Positions 33,865 through 42,658 of a stretch of DNA of 64,000 nucleotides are shown in pieces; position 1 is the first letter of the stretch, and every line of letters begins with the position of its first letter. This stretch comes from JBLNCE01 sp050260415 (lineage in GTDB: Bacteria; Bacillota; UBA4882; JAAYXC01). Under the pieces are notes generated by a model. That model worked only from the letters and a program-made list of their open reading frames with translations. It was not told where the DNA came from and ran no database searches. The translations under genes were made by a program, and so were the position numbers. The DNA lies in NCBI GenBank assembly GCA_050260415.1, contig JBLNCE010000085.1:71514-135513 (forward strand), in the 5' to 3' direction.

Positions 33865-34254
33865 TTACTCATGCACGAAACCCTGCGGCTTTGTTTTCTG
33901 GGCCTTCGCCACGCGAAGGCCCATCTCGGGTACAATACGATTCCTTGCCGGGATTTCGAGAGTGGAAGCAAAACATGCAGGTACCGCCAGTACGTCGTGT
34001 GCCCGCGTGTCACGGGCAAACACATCCATATAGGCCTGGCGCTGAGCCGGGTCGACCTGCGTGGGCAAGCCGAAGAGTTCCACAACATGATGGCGTTCCT
34101 CATCGGCGATGTGAATAAACAAGGCGGCCGCTTCGGGCATCGGCGCGCGACGAGCGAAGGCGGTGTATTCGTTGATGGCCTCGAGTTCTCCGCGGATGGC
34201 GGACCGGATGTCAAACGCCAGATCCTCCGCGCTATGGGTGTTCTTTATCGACAT
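33865..34254 (-). CDS. Two-helix ferritin-like protein (encapsulated-ferritin type)
   Basis: A 129-residue protein with one ferritin half: RGELEAINEYTAFARRA (residues 22-37) and, after a short link, AALFIHIADEERHHVVELFGLP. The spacing of the E in ELEA and the E-x2-H of the second helix matches two-helix encapsulated ferritins, which form a di-iron site only as dimers. The tail (about 70-129) has no recognised targeting peptide. Convergent with ridA copy 2, with a 5-base gap. The start is the ATG at 34254 (GGGAAGG upstream); the longer frame to 34338 lacks support. Iron oxidation or peroxide defence is inferred. Confidence 0.7.
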   Translation of the reverse strand: MSIKNTHSAEDLAFDIRSAIRGELEAINEYTAFARRAPMPEAAALFIHIADEERHHVVELFGLPTQVDPAQRQAYMDVFARDTRAHDVLAVPACFASTLEIPARNRIVPEMGLRVAKAQKTKPQGFVHE

Positions 34255-34562
34255 CTGCGTTTGCCTTCCCAGCCCGGTTCCGTCCTCGCCGACAACTATG
34301 CCCAAACCCCGGCGTTTGTGGACGGGCGCGACGCTCACCCGGCCGCCGGGCCCAACGGAAAACCGGGGACCGGATAAAAGTCTGGCTGAAGGAGAAAAGC
34401 GGACTTGGGTTTGTGTTCATGGCGCATTATATGAAGTGACTCGCATCATCTCCCGGGGCCGCCACATGCAGCCTGGGGTGCGGCACTTGCGCAAAGATGG
34501 TTCTTCCCGCCTCATTTGGTGAGCTTCTTACAAAGGGAAGAAGGGTCACGGGTGGTCTTGGC
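34255..34562. other. Gap of about 300 bases without a supported gene
   Basis: Lies between the ferritin-like gene and the tRNA-Val promoter. Short open frames exist on the plus strand, but none has a ribosome site or family resemblance. It must contain the minus-strand promoter of the ferritin-like gene; no clear -35/-10 pair stands out. Confidence 0.5.
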
Positions 34563-34591
34563 TTGACAAGGCCGGCGCCCCGTGATAATAT
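34563..34591 (+). promoter_or_regulatory. Promoter of tRNA-Val
   Basis: TTGACA at 34563-34568, then 17 bases, then TAATAT at 34586-34591, ending 13 bases before the tRNA. Confidence 0.65.
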
Positions 34592-34604
34592 AGTTTCTGC
34601 CGAT

Positions 34605-34681
34605 GGGGAAGTAGCTCAGTTGGCTAGAGTGCTACGTTGACATCGTAGAGGTCGGAGGTTCGATCCCTCTCTTCCCCACCA
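34605..34681 (+). tRNA. tRNA-Val (anticodon GAC)
   Basis: Acceptor stem GGGGAAG (34605-34611)/CTTCCCC (34671-34677), then A and an encoded CCA. D-arm GCTCAGTTGGCTAGAGT is standard. Anticodon stem CTACG/CGTAG encloses loop TTGACAT, giving anticodon GAC. T-arm GGAGGTTCGATCCCTC. Confidence 0.95.
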
Positions 34682-34838
34682 TTTGCGCGCAAGAGCCGGT
34701 ACGTCATGTGCCGGTTTTTTCTTTTGGGCGGCCTGCTCCTGGACAAAAAGGTGACCGCCTGGATTCGTGCCTTCCTTCCCACTGTATAGCCCCATTTGAC
34801 CGCACATATAATAGGCGTGAGGAAGGAAGTGACACAAT

Positions 34839-35711
34839 ATGGAAGTCTTCTCCATAGGAACTGCTCAGCCAATGGCCTCTGTGCGGGCGGACCTTGAACA
34901 CGAGATCGGCATCCTGCACCAGCAAGGCCTTGCCGTGCAGGTACTTGAGGAGAATCGGGGCGTGTTCTCCTTCGTCGACTGCCAATTCGACCAAGCCCAG
35001 AGCGGCGATGATGCTAATCAGGCGCGTATCCTCCGTTATTATCTCGCGAACGTCATCACGGACCTGATTCTCAATCCGCTGACCCGTGAAATGCTGGCCC
35101 GCATAATCAAGGGTAATTATAAGCTCTTCAACGAGGAAGAACATCGGACCATCCAAAATGAGGCCATGGCGATTCTAAACGCAAAGGGTACGGAAAACGG
35201 CGTGCCCTATCGCATATACCGGCGCAATCAAGTGCTGGCCAAAGTCCTCAGATATTTGGAGCAGCACAACCAAATGGTGCTGGAGGGGTTTCTCCGCTTT
35301 CAGCTAAAAGACTATTTTTCCGAGATGCGCGAGGCGATCGACCGGTCGGTCGATCAATTCATGCTCAAGCGGGAGTACCACGAGTTTATCCGATTGCTGC
35401 GCTACTTCGTGGAAATGCAGTCGCCCCGCATCGAGGAAGTCAACGTGAGGGTTAAGGGCGGGGGAATGTTCTCCTTGCTCGACGAGGACGGAGAGCCCAT
35501 CGAGCATGAACAGTTGCGCAGCGTCCTGACCGACGCCGGCCCCGAGGAGATCGATTACGAGGATCTGCTGCTGTCCGCCCTCATCACGATCGCGCCCGCG
35601 CGGGTGATCCTGCACATTATGGAACCGCTGGAAGTGGTCGATACGATCCGACAAGTCTTCGGCGACCGGGTGATCGTATGTCCGGGGTGTCGGGTCTGCA
35701 AACCCCAATAG
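34839..35711 (+). CDS. ytxC: YtxC-like sporulation protein
   Basis: A 290-residue protein of the YtxC family, found in spore-formers. Family blocks are ILRYYLANVITDLILNPLTREML near residue 70, YRIYRRNQVLAKVLRYLEQHNQMVLEGFLRFQLKDY around 135-170 and REYHEFIRLLRYFVEMQSPR around 195. It ends with a CPGCRVC segment (VIVCPGCRVCKPQ) that could bind metal. ATG at 34839, with AGGAAGGAAGTG upstream. It stands between two tRNA genes. The molecular function of YtxC is unknown. Confidence 0.82.
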   Translation: MEVFSIGTAQPMASVRADLEHEIGILHQQGLAVQVLEENRGVFSFVDCQFDQAQSGDDANQARILRYYLANVITDLILNPLTREMLARIIKGNYKLFNEEEHRTIQNEAMAILNAKGTENGVPYRIYRRNQVLAKVLRYLEQHNQMVLEGFLRFQLKDYFSEMREAIDRSVDQFMLKREYHEFIRLLRYFVEMQSPRIEEVNVRVKGGGMFSLLDEDGEPIEHEQLRSVLTDAGPEEIDYEDLLLSALITIAPARVILHIMEPLEVVDTIRQVFGDRVIVCPGCRVCKPQ

Positions 35712-35712
35712 G

Positions 35713-35741
35713 TTGATCCCCGGCGCCGCATGTGCTATACT
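35713..35741 (+). promoter_or_regulatory. Promoter of tRNA-Arg
   Basis: TTGATC at 35713-35718, a 17-base spacer and TATACT at 35736-35741, 11 bases before the tRNA. The -35 overlaps the region just after the ytxC stop. Confidence 0.7.
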
Positions 35742-35752
35742 ACGGACGGTAG

Positions 35753-35829
35753 GCGCCCGTAGCTCAGCTGGATAGAGTGACAGGCTTCGAACCTGGAGGT
35801 CGGGGGTTCGAATCCCTCCGGGCGCACCA
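35753..35829 (+). tRNA. tRNA-Arg (anticodon TCG)
   Basis: Acceptor GCGCCCG (35753-35759)/CGGGCGC (35819-35825), discriminator A, encoded CCA. The anticodon loop CTTCGAA gives TCG, reading CGA codons. The outermost pair of the anticodon stem is an A·G mismatch (ACAGG/CCTGG); the other four pairs hold. T-arm GGGGGTTCGAATCCCTC is standard. Confidence 0.9.
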
Positions 35830-35835
35830 GCGAAT

Positions 35836-35863
35836 GAAACCCTCGCCATGGCGGGGGTTTTTT
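35836..35863 (+). terminator. Terminator after tRNA-Arg
   Basis: CCCTCGCC (35840-35847) pairs with GGCGGGGG (35850-35857), with one T·G pair, followed by six T residues. Confidence 0.85.
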
Positions 35864-35888
35864 GATGAGAAAAGCCGGCAGGAGGGGA

Positions 35889-36716
35889 ATGAATTTGACG
35901 AAGAGCGTCCCGGAGGCCGATTGGCTCCCGGCGCTGCGGCGCAAATACGGCCGCCGGGCCGAGGTGCGCGCCCAGAAACGGGCGGCCCTGGCGGGTCTCA
36001 ACGCACAGGAAGAGTTGCTGCTCTTCCATTTCCCGCCGCCGGTCGAGCGCGCCCTGGTCGTGGGCTGCGGCGCGGGTCGCGAGCTTCTTAGCTTAGCCGC
36101 GCGGGGATGGCAGGTCACGGGGATCGATCTGGCGTCTCCACCCCTGCTGGCGGCGAGGAAGGCCCTGGCAAGGCAAGGGTTCTCGGCAGAGCTCGTACAC
36201 TTGGCGACACCTTACCCGTGGCCGTTTGCCGACGGTTCGTTCGGGGCGGTCCTTCTCCTGGCGCAGGTTCTCGAACACCTTCCCGAGCGCGCGCAACGCT
36301 TGGCGGTATTGCGCGAAACGGCGCGGACGCTCCTGCCCGGCGGACTCGTCTACCTCGGTACACATGCGATTTCGGCCGCGGACCGGGATGAGTTGAGATG
36401 GCTTGCGCCCGATGCCGGGCGGCCGGAGACGATTCTGGCGCAGCGAATCTCCCGCGCGCGCAGTCCCGGCGCCTTGCCCATGCATCTATACGGCCGGGAG
36501 GAACTCTGCGCCGAGGTGGCGGAGTCCGGCTTGGCCGTGTTGAGCTGGCTCGTGCATGAGGAGCCGGGGGAAGGACATCCGGTCTGGCGCCGTTTTCTCT
36601 ATCTGGCGGCATATAAACAACCATCGGCGGCCGTAAGTATACAGTTCACTATGGCCGGCCCTGAAGGAACTCGTCCGTGGCCGGGCGAATCATCCTCCGG
36701 ACATAGGAACGGATAG
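35889..36716 (+). CDS. Class I SAM-dependent methyltransferase
   Basis: A 275-residue Rossmann methyltransferase. Motif I is ALVVGCGAGRELLSLAARG near residue 52, followed by VTGIDLASPPLLAARKAL (acidic residue binding the SAM ribose) and the UbiE-like PFADGSFGAVLLLAQVLEHLPERAQ. The first 45 residues are basic; the last 40 are low-complexity. The ATG at 35889 is only 3 bases from AGGAGG, so the TTG at 35895 with a 9-base spacing is a real alternative. Substrate unknown. It follows the tRNA terminator and ends 11 bases before the aminotransferase gene, so the two are probably co-transcribed. Confidence 0.78.
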   Translation: MNLTKSVPEADWLPALRRKYGRRAEVRAQKRAALAGLNAQEELLLFHFPPPVERALVVGCGAGRELLSLAARGWQVTGIDLASPPLLAARKALARQGFSAELVHLATPYPWPFADGSFGAVLLLAQVLEHLPERAQRLAVLRETARTLLPGGLVYLGTHAISAADRDELRWLAPDAGRPETILAQRISRARSPGALPMHLYGREELCAEVAESGLAVLSWLVHEEPGEGHPVWRRFLYLAAYKQPSAAVSIQFTMAGPEGTRPWPGESSSGHRNG

Positions 36717-36727
36717 GGGGAGTTTGC

Positions 36728-37921
36728 TTGGCTTTACGGTTGGCGACACGAGCGCGGGGTATCAGTCCGTCATCTACTCTGGCCATCGACGCCAAAGCCA
36801 AACAGATGCTGCGTGACGGCATAGACGTGGTCTCTTTCGGCGCCGGTGAGCCCGATTTCGATACGCCCGGCTTTATCAAAGAAGAAGCAATGGCGGCTTT
36901 ACGCGCCGGCATGACCAAGTATGCTCCCGTCAGCGGCACGGTCGATCTCAAACAGGCCGTCTGCGATCGGTTGCGCGCGGACTACGGGCTCGAATATGAG
37001 CCGAAGCACGTCGTGATTTCCTGCGGCGCCAAACACGCGTTGTACAACGCCTTCCAGGTCCTGCTCGAACCGGGGGATGAAGTCATCCTACCCGTACCGT
37101 ACTGGGTCAGCTACAGCGAACAGATCAAGCTGGCGGGCGGCGTGGTAGTGCCTGTTGCCACCACGGCCGCCAATGGCTTTCTCCTGCAGCCGGATGATTT
37201 CGCGGCGGCGATCGGGCCGCGCACCAGGGCGGTCGTGATCAACAGCCCGAACAACCCCACCGGGGCGGTCTACAGCCGCGAGATCCTGGGCGCGCTGGCG
37301 GAGATCGCCGTGCGCCGCGATCTGGTCATCGTCTCGGACGAGGTCTACGATCACCTGGTCTACGACGGCGTCAAGCCGACGAGCGTCCCCACCCTCGGAC
37401 CGGAAGTGGCGGCGCGGACGATCCTGATCAACGGGCTTTCCAAGACCTACGCCATGACCGGCTGGCGCATCGGCTATGCCGCCGGCGACGAGGGTCTGAT
37501 CAAGGCCATGGGCGACCTGCAGAGCCATAGCAGCAACGCCACCACGTTCTGTCAAGCAGCAAGCGTGGCGGCACTGCGCGGACCGCAGGGGGAAGTGGAA
37601 ACGATGCGGGCCGAGTTCGCCAAGCGTCGCGATCTCATGGTGGAACTCGTGCGGAGCATCCCGGGGTTCAAATGCACGATGCCAAAAGGCGCCTTCTATG
37701 TCTTTGCCGACGTCGCCGCGCTCGTCGGACGGACCATCGGGGGAGAGAAAATCCGTGACGACGGCCATCTGGCGGCTTTGTTGCTCGAGAAGGCGCGGGT
37801 CGCGGTCGTGCCGGGTGACGGATTCGGCATGCCGAATTACATCCGCTTTTCCTATGCCACGAGCCGGGAGAGGATCGCGGAGGGTCTGAGCCGCATCACG
37901 GCCATGATCGGAGGGGCGTAA
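36728..37921 (+). CDS. Class I aminotransferase (aspartate aminotransferase-like)
   Basis: A 397-residue PLP aminotransferase of the Ib aspartate group. Marks: ISPSSTLAIDAKAKQM, VVSFGAGEPDFDTP, TKYAPVSGTVDLKQAV, VINSPNNPTGAVYSRE, VSDEVYDHLVYDG, and the Schiff-base lysine in INGLSKTYAMTGWRIGYAAG near residue 237. The arginine that binds the substrate carboxylate is in YIRFSYATS. It transfers the amino group between aspartate (or a related amino acid) and 2-oxoglutarate. TTG start at 36728, with GGGGGAG 7 bases upstream. Confidence 0.92.
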   Translation: MALRLATRARGISPSSTLAIDAKAKQMLRDGIDVVSFGAGEPDFDTPGFIKEEAMAALRAGMTKYAPVSGTVDLKQAVCDRLRADYGLEYEPKHVVISCGAKHALYNAFQVLLEPGDEVILPVPYWVSYSEQIKLAGGVVVPVATTAANGFLLQPDDFAAAIGPRTRAVVINSPNNPTGAVYSREILGALAEIAVRRDLVIVSDEVYDHLVYDGVKPTSVPTLGPEVAARTILINGLSKTYAMTGWRIGYAAGDEGLIKAMGDLQSHSSNATTFCQAASVAALRGPQGEVETMRAEFAKRRDLMVELVRSIPGFKCTMPKGAFYVFADVAALVGRTIGGEKIRDDGHLAALLLEKARVAVVPGDGFGMPNYIRFSYATSRERIAEGLSRITAMIGGA

Positions 37922-37937
37922 TATAAGCCGCAATTCA

Positions 37938-38807
37938 TTGAAGGGTCTGGGCATGGCCGCCTTGGCGGCCTTCTTTTTCGCGACGATGCCCGTGGCCGCC
38001 CGCCTCGTCTATAGGGGCGGAGCGGCGGATTCCTTCTCGCTCCTGGCGGTGAGGTTTGCGGGGGGCGCCCTGCTGCTCTGGTTCCTGCGGGACCGGCGTG
38101 AACCGTTATGGCCGGCCGGCGCGGAAATACCCTGGCTTGCCTTGGCCGTGGGGGGGCTCACCGCCACCTCGGCGGCCTACTTCCACGCCCTGCGCACCGT
38201 GCCCGCGGCCACGGCGGTCCTGCTCGTCTACACCTATCCCGCCTTCACGGCAATCGCCGCGCGCGCCTGGTTCCGCGAGCCGTTAGGCTTGAGGCGGGGC
38301 GCGGCCTTGACCGTGACCTTCATCGGCTGCGCCGCCCTGATCGGGTGGTCCCGCGCGGGCCTGCGCGGCGTCCCCCTCGCGGGGCTGCTGATCGCCGCCC
38401 TGAGCGGGCTGACTTATGCCGGTTTCGGCCTCGGCGGCCAGCAGGTCATGCGCGCCCGTTCCGCGGCCTGGGTCAACCGGTGGGCCGTGACCGGCGCCGC
38501 CCTTGTCTTTCTGAGCCTGCGCCCCCCCACGACCTGGGCGGCCGGAGGACGGCCGCTGCTCTATGGGGGTCTGTACTTGGCCGTCATCGCCACTTACCTT
38601 GCCAACACGCTTTACCTGGCCGCCGTCCGCCGGGTGGGCGCCACCCGCGCCGGGCTCTATTCCACCACGGAGCCCATCTTCACGGCCATCCTTGCCTGGC
38701 TGTTCCTCCGCGAAAGGCTTACCGGCGGCCAGATGGCCGGCGCCGCGCTGGTGCTGATCGGCGTGCTCTGGCTGGAAGGATTGACGGAGAACCGGGAACG
38801 GCAATGA
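37938..38807 (+). CDS. EamA/DMT-family transporter
   Basis: A 289-residue membrane protein of ten predicted helices in two EamA repeats. The first repeat begins AALAAFFFATMPVAARLVYRGGA and includes TSAAYFHALRTVPAATAVLLVYTYPAFTAIAA; the second has TYLANTLYLAAVRRVGATRAGLYSTTEPIFTAILAWLFLRERL. The pattern of a basic-residue loop followed by the P-x-F-T-A helix is classic. It probably exports a metabolite or amino acid. The start is weak: TTG at 37938, or the ATG at 37953 with AAGGG upstream. Confidence 0.85.
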   Translation: MKGLGMAALAAFFFATMPVAARLVYRGGAADSFSLLAVRFAGGALLLWFLRDRREPLWPAGAEIPWLALAVGGLTATSAAYFHALRTVPAATAVLLVYTYPAFTAIAARAWFREPLGLRRGAALTVTFIGCAALIGWSRAGLRGVPLAGLLIAALSGLTYAGFGLGGQQVMRARSAAWVNRWAVTGAALVFLSLRPPTTWAAGGRPLLYGGLYLAVIATYLANTLYLAAVRRVGATRAGLYSTTEPIFTAILAWLFLRERLTGGQMAGAALVLIGVLWLEGLTENRERQ

Positions 38808-38871
38808 GCGCGCTATTGGAGGAAAATTCGGGACATTTGTAGAACACTTGTGCTGAAAGCGCGGGTGGTTC

Positions 38872-40794
38872 GTGATGGGGCTGATTCTGCTCCTGGTCTC
38901 GCTCGTCGTCGGCTACTGCCTCGTCAAGACTTACCTGGGTCTCAAGGATCCGCTGCTGCTCTTCGTCGGGTCCGTCCTCGCCGGCATCCTCGTCTCCGCG
39001 CCCGTTCTCTACCTGCTAGACCTCCTGTTCGTCGCGGCCTTTCACCATTACACGTTGAGCAACGGGGTCTTCCTCGCCGCGGCGTCGATTCTTATCGCAT
39101 GGTCGCTCAGGCGCCAAGGCCTTCTCCGGGAACTGCGGGACGAGGCGGCCGGATTACGGCGCGACAAGGCGGGGCTGGTGATGCTGCTTCTGGCCGCGCT
39201 CTTCTCGGCTTGGCTCTTCTACCAGGCCTTCAGGCCGCGGGGCGGCGACATCGTCGACCTCAATTGCTGGAGCGACCATCTCTATCACACCGCTTATATC
39301 CGTTCGGTGAGCATCGGGCGGAATATCCCCATCGAGCGGCCATATTTCGCCAATGAGGCGGTCAACTACCATTTTCTCTTTGATTATTTCTGCGGCAAGA
39401 TCACGCAGATGGGCCTTCACTCCGTACATGCCTTGAATATCATGTCGATTCTGGGCATGACCGCGCTGCTCCTGCTGATCTTCGCGTGGGGGAGGTTCTA
39501 CTTTCATAGCGCGGCCGCGGGAGTCTTGGGCGCGATCTTCCTGATCCTGCACAGTTCCCTGAGCGGGTTGGCCTGGCTGCAAGCGAACTTGCACGGTACG
39601 GATGTCCTGGCGCGGATCGTAGGTAAGACGGGCTGGCTGCAAGGTGCGCAGTTTGAGAACTGGGGCTTGTTCAACCTCGGCGTCTTTCAGGCGCAAAGGC
39701 ACTTTCCTTTTGCCCTGGCCGTACTCCTGCTCGTTGTCTTGGTGGTATGGCAGGACCGCGAAGCGCCCGCGCCGGAGGGAAAAGAGGCCGGCCCGTGGGC
39801 CGGGCGCCTGTTCCTCGGTTTCATCATCGGCCTCCTGCCGTTCTGGCATATCGTGGTGGCGTTCATCGCCATCATCATCGTGGCATCCTTCGGGCTTACC
39901 GGCCTCAAGAAGAAGGGCTACCCAATCGGGATCCTGGCCAGCGTGCTGACCGCGCTCGCCATGGTTGTCCCGCAATATCTCCTCTTCCGGTCGGGCGGGA
40001 CGGTTCTAACCGGTTATCCGAAGATATTCTTCGGCTATGGCGCCGAGCAACGCACGCTGGCGGCGATCGGCCATTATTACCTCAGGGTGCTCGGCGTGAA
40101 GCCGTTGGTGCTCGCGACGGCGCTCATGCTCATGCCGTGGAAACGTAGATTCGATCTGCTGATCTTGAGCATACCCTTTCTTCTCGGCAACATTCTGCAA
40201 TTTGGACCGGTGCTCTACGATAACAACAAGCTGTTGCTCATCTCCCTCGTCTTCCTCAATTGCTACGCCGGTTATGCGGTGATCCTGCTCTATCGCGCGG
40301 CGCGCGAGCGGCTCGGACTGCTTGCCCTGGCCTGTCCGGTTCTCCTTTGCTTCATGCTGACCTTCGCGGGCGTGCTCGATCTATTCTCCACGGCGAATCA
40401 GCGCACCATGATCGTGGCGGACCGGAGTTCGCCCCTGGTGCAATGGGTCGCCGGGGAAACGGATCCGCGGGCGGTCTTTCTCACCAATCCCGAGATGCCG
40501 CATTATGATACCGCCATCACCTCGCTCCGCTTGGCCGGGCGCCGGTTTTACCTCTTGCTCAACAATAACGACCAGTCGGACAAGAAAGCGCGGTTTGAGA
40601 TCGCGCAGACGATCTATACCTTCGCCGGGGATCCGGACTACATCAAAGCGCTGATCCGAAAAGAAAAGATCGATTACGTGGTGGTGGATGACTGGCTGCG
40701 TGAGAGCGCCAGCTTCCCCCTCAACGAGCAGGCCATCGCGGGGAACCTGAGACTGAGGTACCATTCCAAGGAGACGGATGTCTACTCGCTCTAG
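38872..40794 (+). CDS. Large polytopic membrane protein (GT-C/DUF2298-like)
   Basis: A 640-residue protein with roughly a dozen hydrophobic helices. An early luminal loop (residues about 120-165) has the motif DIVDLNCWSDHLYHTAYIRS with two conserved-looking acidic/His residues, followed by EAVNYHFLFDYFCGKI, which resembles the first-loop DD/E motif region of GT-C or DUF2298-type glycosyltransferases. The last 140 residues are soluble-looking, with AVFLTNPEMPHYDTAI and DYVVVDDWLRES, as in many GT-C enzymes with an outside C-domain. Specific function is not known. GTG at 38872; the CotS and other glycan genes are a few kb away. Confidence 0.6.
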   Translation: MMGLILLLVSLVVGYCLVKTYLGLKDPLLLFVGSVLAGILVSAPVLYLLDLLFVAAFHHYTLSNGVFLAAASILIAWSLRRQGLLRELRDEAAGLRRDKAGLVMLLLAALFSAWLFYQAFRPRGGDIVDLNCWSDHLYHTAYIRSVSIGRNIPIERPYFANEAVNYHFLFDYFCGKITQMGLHSVHALNIMSILGMTALLLLIFAWGRFYFHSAAAGVLGAIFLILHSSLSGLAWLQANLHGTDVLARIVGKTGWLQGAQFENWGLFNLGVFQAQRHFPFALAVLLLVVLVVWQDREAPAPEGKEAGPWAGRLFLGFIIGLLPFWHIVVAFIAIIIVASFGLTGLKKKGYPIGILASVLTALAMVVPQYLLFRSGGTVLTGYPKIFFGYGAEQRTLAAIGHYYLRVLGVKPLVLATALMLMPWKRRFDLLILSIPFLLGNILQFGPVLYDNNKLLLISLVFLNCYAGYAVILLYRAARERLGLLALACPVLLCFMLTFAGVLDLFSTANQRTMIVADRSSPLVQWVAGETDPRAVFLTNPEMPHYDTAITSLRLAGRRFYLLLNNNDQSDKKARFEIAQTIYTFAGDPDYIKALIRKEKIDYVVVDDWLRESASFPLNEQAIAGNLRLRYHSKETDVYSL

Positions 40795-40957
40795 AAGCAT
40801 TGCGAAGAAGCCATTTTCTCGCGGCGCGATGATTTGCTCTCTCCCCTTTATTTCCCATCTCCCGCACGCGCGGGAGCGGGGGATCAAGGGGAAGAGGGCC
40901 TGCATCGATCGACGATAATGAGGTTTTTCACATCTCCTCCAGAAGAGTGATGTCAAG

Positions 40958-41062
40958 CGCATCGGGGTCGGGGTCGGGGTCGGAATCGGAATCGAAATCG
41001 AAAGGTCACCGAGGTTTTTGAGATCGATTCCGCTCGCGATACCGATACCGACCCCGAAAATA
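40958..41062. repeat. Hexanucleotide repeat tract with opposing copy
   Basis: The 302-base gap 40795-41096 contains no gene. A tract of imperfect (GGGGTC)/(GGAATC)/(GAAATC) hexamers spans 40961-41005. From about 41022 to 41060 the same kind of hexamer occurs in reverse orientation (GATACCGATACCGACCCC), so the two halves could form a long imperfect hairpin. Frames reading through it encode R-F-R-F or R-Y-R-Y strings and are not genes. Confidence 0.75.
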
Positions 41063-41096
41063 CGAACCGTTTGCCACAGTAAGGAGTGTATCCTCC

Positions 41097-42551
41097 ATGT
41101 CGAACGTCATCATCATGGGCGCTGGTCCGGCGGGTCTGGCCGCGGGGTATGAACTCGCAAAGAACGGGACGCCGGCCGCCCTCTTCGAGGCGGAGAAACA
41201 GGTCGGCGGGATAAGCAAGACCATCGAGTACAAGGGTTACCGCTTTGACCTGGGCGGGCACAGGTTCTTCACCAAGTTTGACGAGGTCAATGAGCTGTGG
41301 CGGGAGGTCTTGGGGGACGATTTCAAGGAGACCCCCAGGCTGTCCCGGATCTACTACCGGAACAGGTTCTTCAATTATCCCCTCACCGCCGCCAATGCCT
41401 TGTTCGGTATGGGGTTTCTTGCCACCTGCGCCGTCATGGGCAGTTACATCAAGGCCAGGCTCTGGCCCGACCGGGAGGAAAAAACGTTCGAGCAATGGGT
41501 ATCGAACCGGTTCGGCAAGCAACTGTACCGGATCTTTTTCAAGACGTACACGGAGAAAGTCTGGGGCATCCCATGCGCCCAGATCGAAGCCGAGTGGGCC
41601 GCGCAGCGCATCAAGGGCCTTTCGTTGAAGGAAGCCGTGGCCAATGCCCTGTTCAGGCCCAAGCACACGAAGATAAAGACTCTGATCGACCGGTTCAACT
41701 ACCCCGTCCTCGGCCCGGGCATGATGTACGACGCAATGCGGGCAAGGATAGAAGCCTGGGGCGGCGAGGTGCTTCCGGGCGCAAGAATTACGAGGATCAA
41801 CCATGACGGCCGGCGGATACTGGGCGTCGAGCACACCGTTCCCGGCGGCGGGACCGCCGGGCGCGACGGGGCGCAATTCATCTCCAGCATCCCCGTGACC
41901 GAACTGATCGAACTCTTGCATCCCGCCCCCGGCGAGGACGTGCGCCGGATGGCGAAAGAACTGAGATACAGGAGCATCGTCACCATCGACATCATCGTGG
42001 ACCGGCGGGACGTCTTCCCCGATAATTGGATCTACATCCACTCCCCGGAGGTCAAGTTGGGCCGGATCCAAAACTTCAAGAACTGGAGCCTGGAGATGGT
42101 CCCCGACCCGGCCAAGACCTCGCTCGGCCTGGAGTATTTCTGCGACGAGGGCGATGCGTTCTGGAACACCCCCGACGACCAGCTCTTTACCCTGGCGGCG
42201 CGCGAGATCGAGGCCATAAGGATCTGCCGGGCGGCGGAGATCGAGGACTATACCGTGGTCAGGGTCCCGAAAGCGTATCCCGTCTATGTGCGGGGCTATA
42301 AAGAACGGCTGGACAAGATCGCCGGCTATCTAGCCCGGTTTGAGAATCTGCAGCTTATCGGGAGATATGGCTTATTCAAATACAATAACATGGACCACTC
42401 GATCATGACCGGCCTTTACGCGGCCAGGAACATCCTGCACGGGCGGAGGATCCATGACACCTGGAGCGTGAATACGGAGGAAGAGTACCATGAGGAGGAC
42501 AGGAGGCAAGAAAGCCCGGTAAAGAAGCCGGGGTTGGTTGTAGGAGGATAG
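41097..42551 (+). CDS. UDP-galactopyranose-mutase-like FAD oxidoreductase
   Basis: A 484-residue flavoprotein. The FAD site is VIIMGAGPAGLAAGYELAKNG at the N-terminus, followed by GGISKTIEYKGYRFDLGGHRFF, the motif of NAD(P)-binding UGM/protoporphyrinogen-oxidase-like proteins. A conserved WGIPCAQIEAEWAAQRI segment and the late YGLFKYNNMDHSIMTG block, with its flavin-contacting aspartate, are also clear. Related proteins in glycan clusters convert or oxidise sugar nucleotides. It is preceded by the hexamer repeat gap and followed by the ger operon; its own substrate is unknown. Confidence 0.8.
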   Translation: MSNVIIMGAGPAGLAAGYELAKNGTPAALFEAEKQVGGISKTIEYKGYRFDLGGHRFFTKFDEVNELWREVLGDDFKETPRLSRIYYRNRFFNYPLTAANALFGMGFLATCAVMGSYIKARLWPDREEKTFEQWVSNRFGKQLYRIFFKTYTEKVWGIPCAQIEAEWAAQRIKGLSLKEAVANALFRPKHTKIKTLIDRFNYPVLGPGMMYDAMRARIEAWGGEVLPGARITRINHDGRRILGVEHTVPGGGTAGRDGAQFISSIPVTELIELLHPAPGEDVRRMAKELRYRSIVTIDIIVDRRDVFPDNWIYIHSPEVKLGRIQNFKNWSLEMVPDPAKTSLGLEYFCDEGDAFWNTPDDQLFTLAAREIEAIRICRAAEIEDYTVVRVPKAYPVYVRGYKERLDKIAGYLARFENLQLIGRYGLFKYNNMDHSIMTGLYAARNILHGRRIHDTWSVNTEEEYHEEDRRQESPVKKPGLVVGG

Positions 42552-42658
42552 GTTCTGGTTAGAACTATGGATGCCTGCCATGCGCCAACGTTTTCAACGG
42601 ACGCCAATTAACGGGGTACCCGAATAATGAACCCATCGGCTGCCAATAATACCAAAGG

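Noticed and set aside
33856..34377. Plus-strand frame opposite the ferritin-like gene.
   Set aside because: No ribosome site or family match; the minus-strand two-helix ferritin motifs are convincing.
35862..35888. TTG/ATG starts upstream of the methyltransferase.
   Set aside because: They lie in the tRNA terminator's T-run and would be absent from or inaccessible in the transcript.
40961..41005. CRISPR-like repeat tract.
   Set aside because: Units are 6 bases with no spacers, and no cas gene is in the window.
40953..42071. Long minus-strand open frame opposite the flavoprotein gene, with RFRFRF/RPRPRP strings.
   Set aside because: Opposite a clear FAD enzyme, and its start lies in the hexamer repeats. 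It has no family resemblance.
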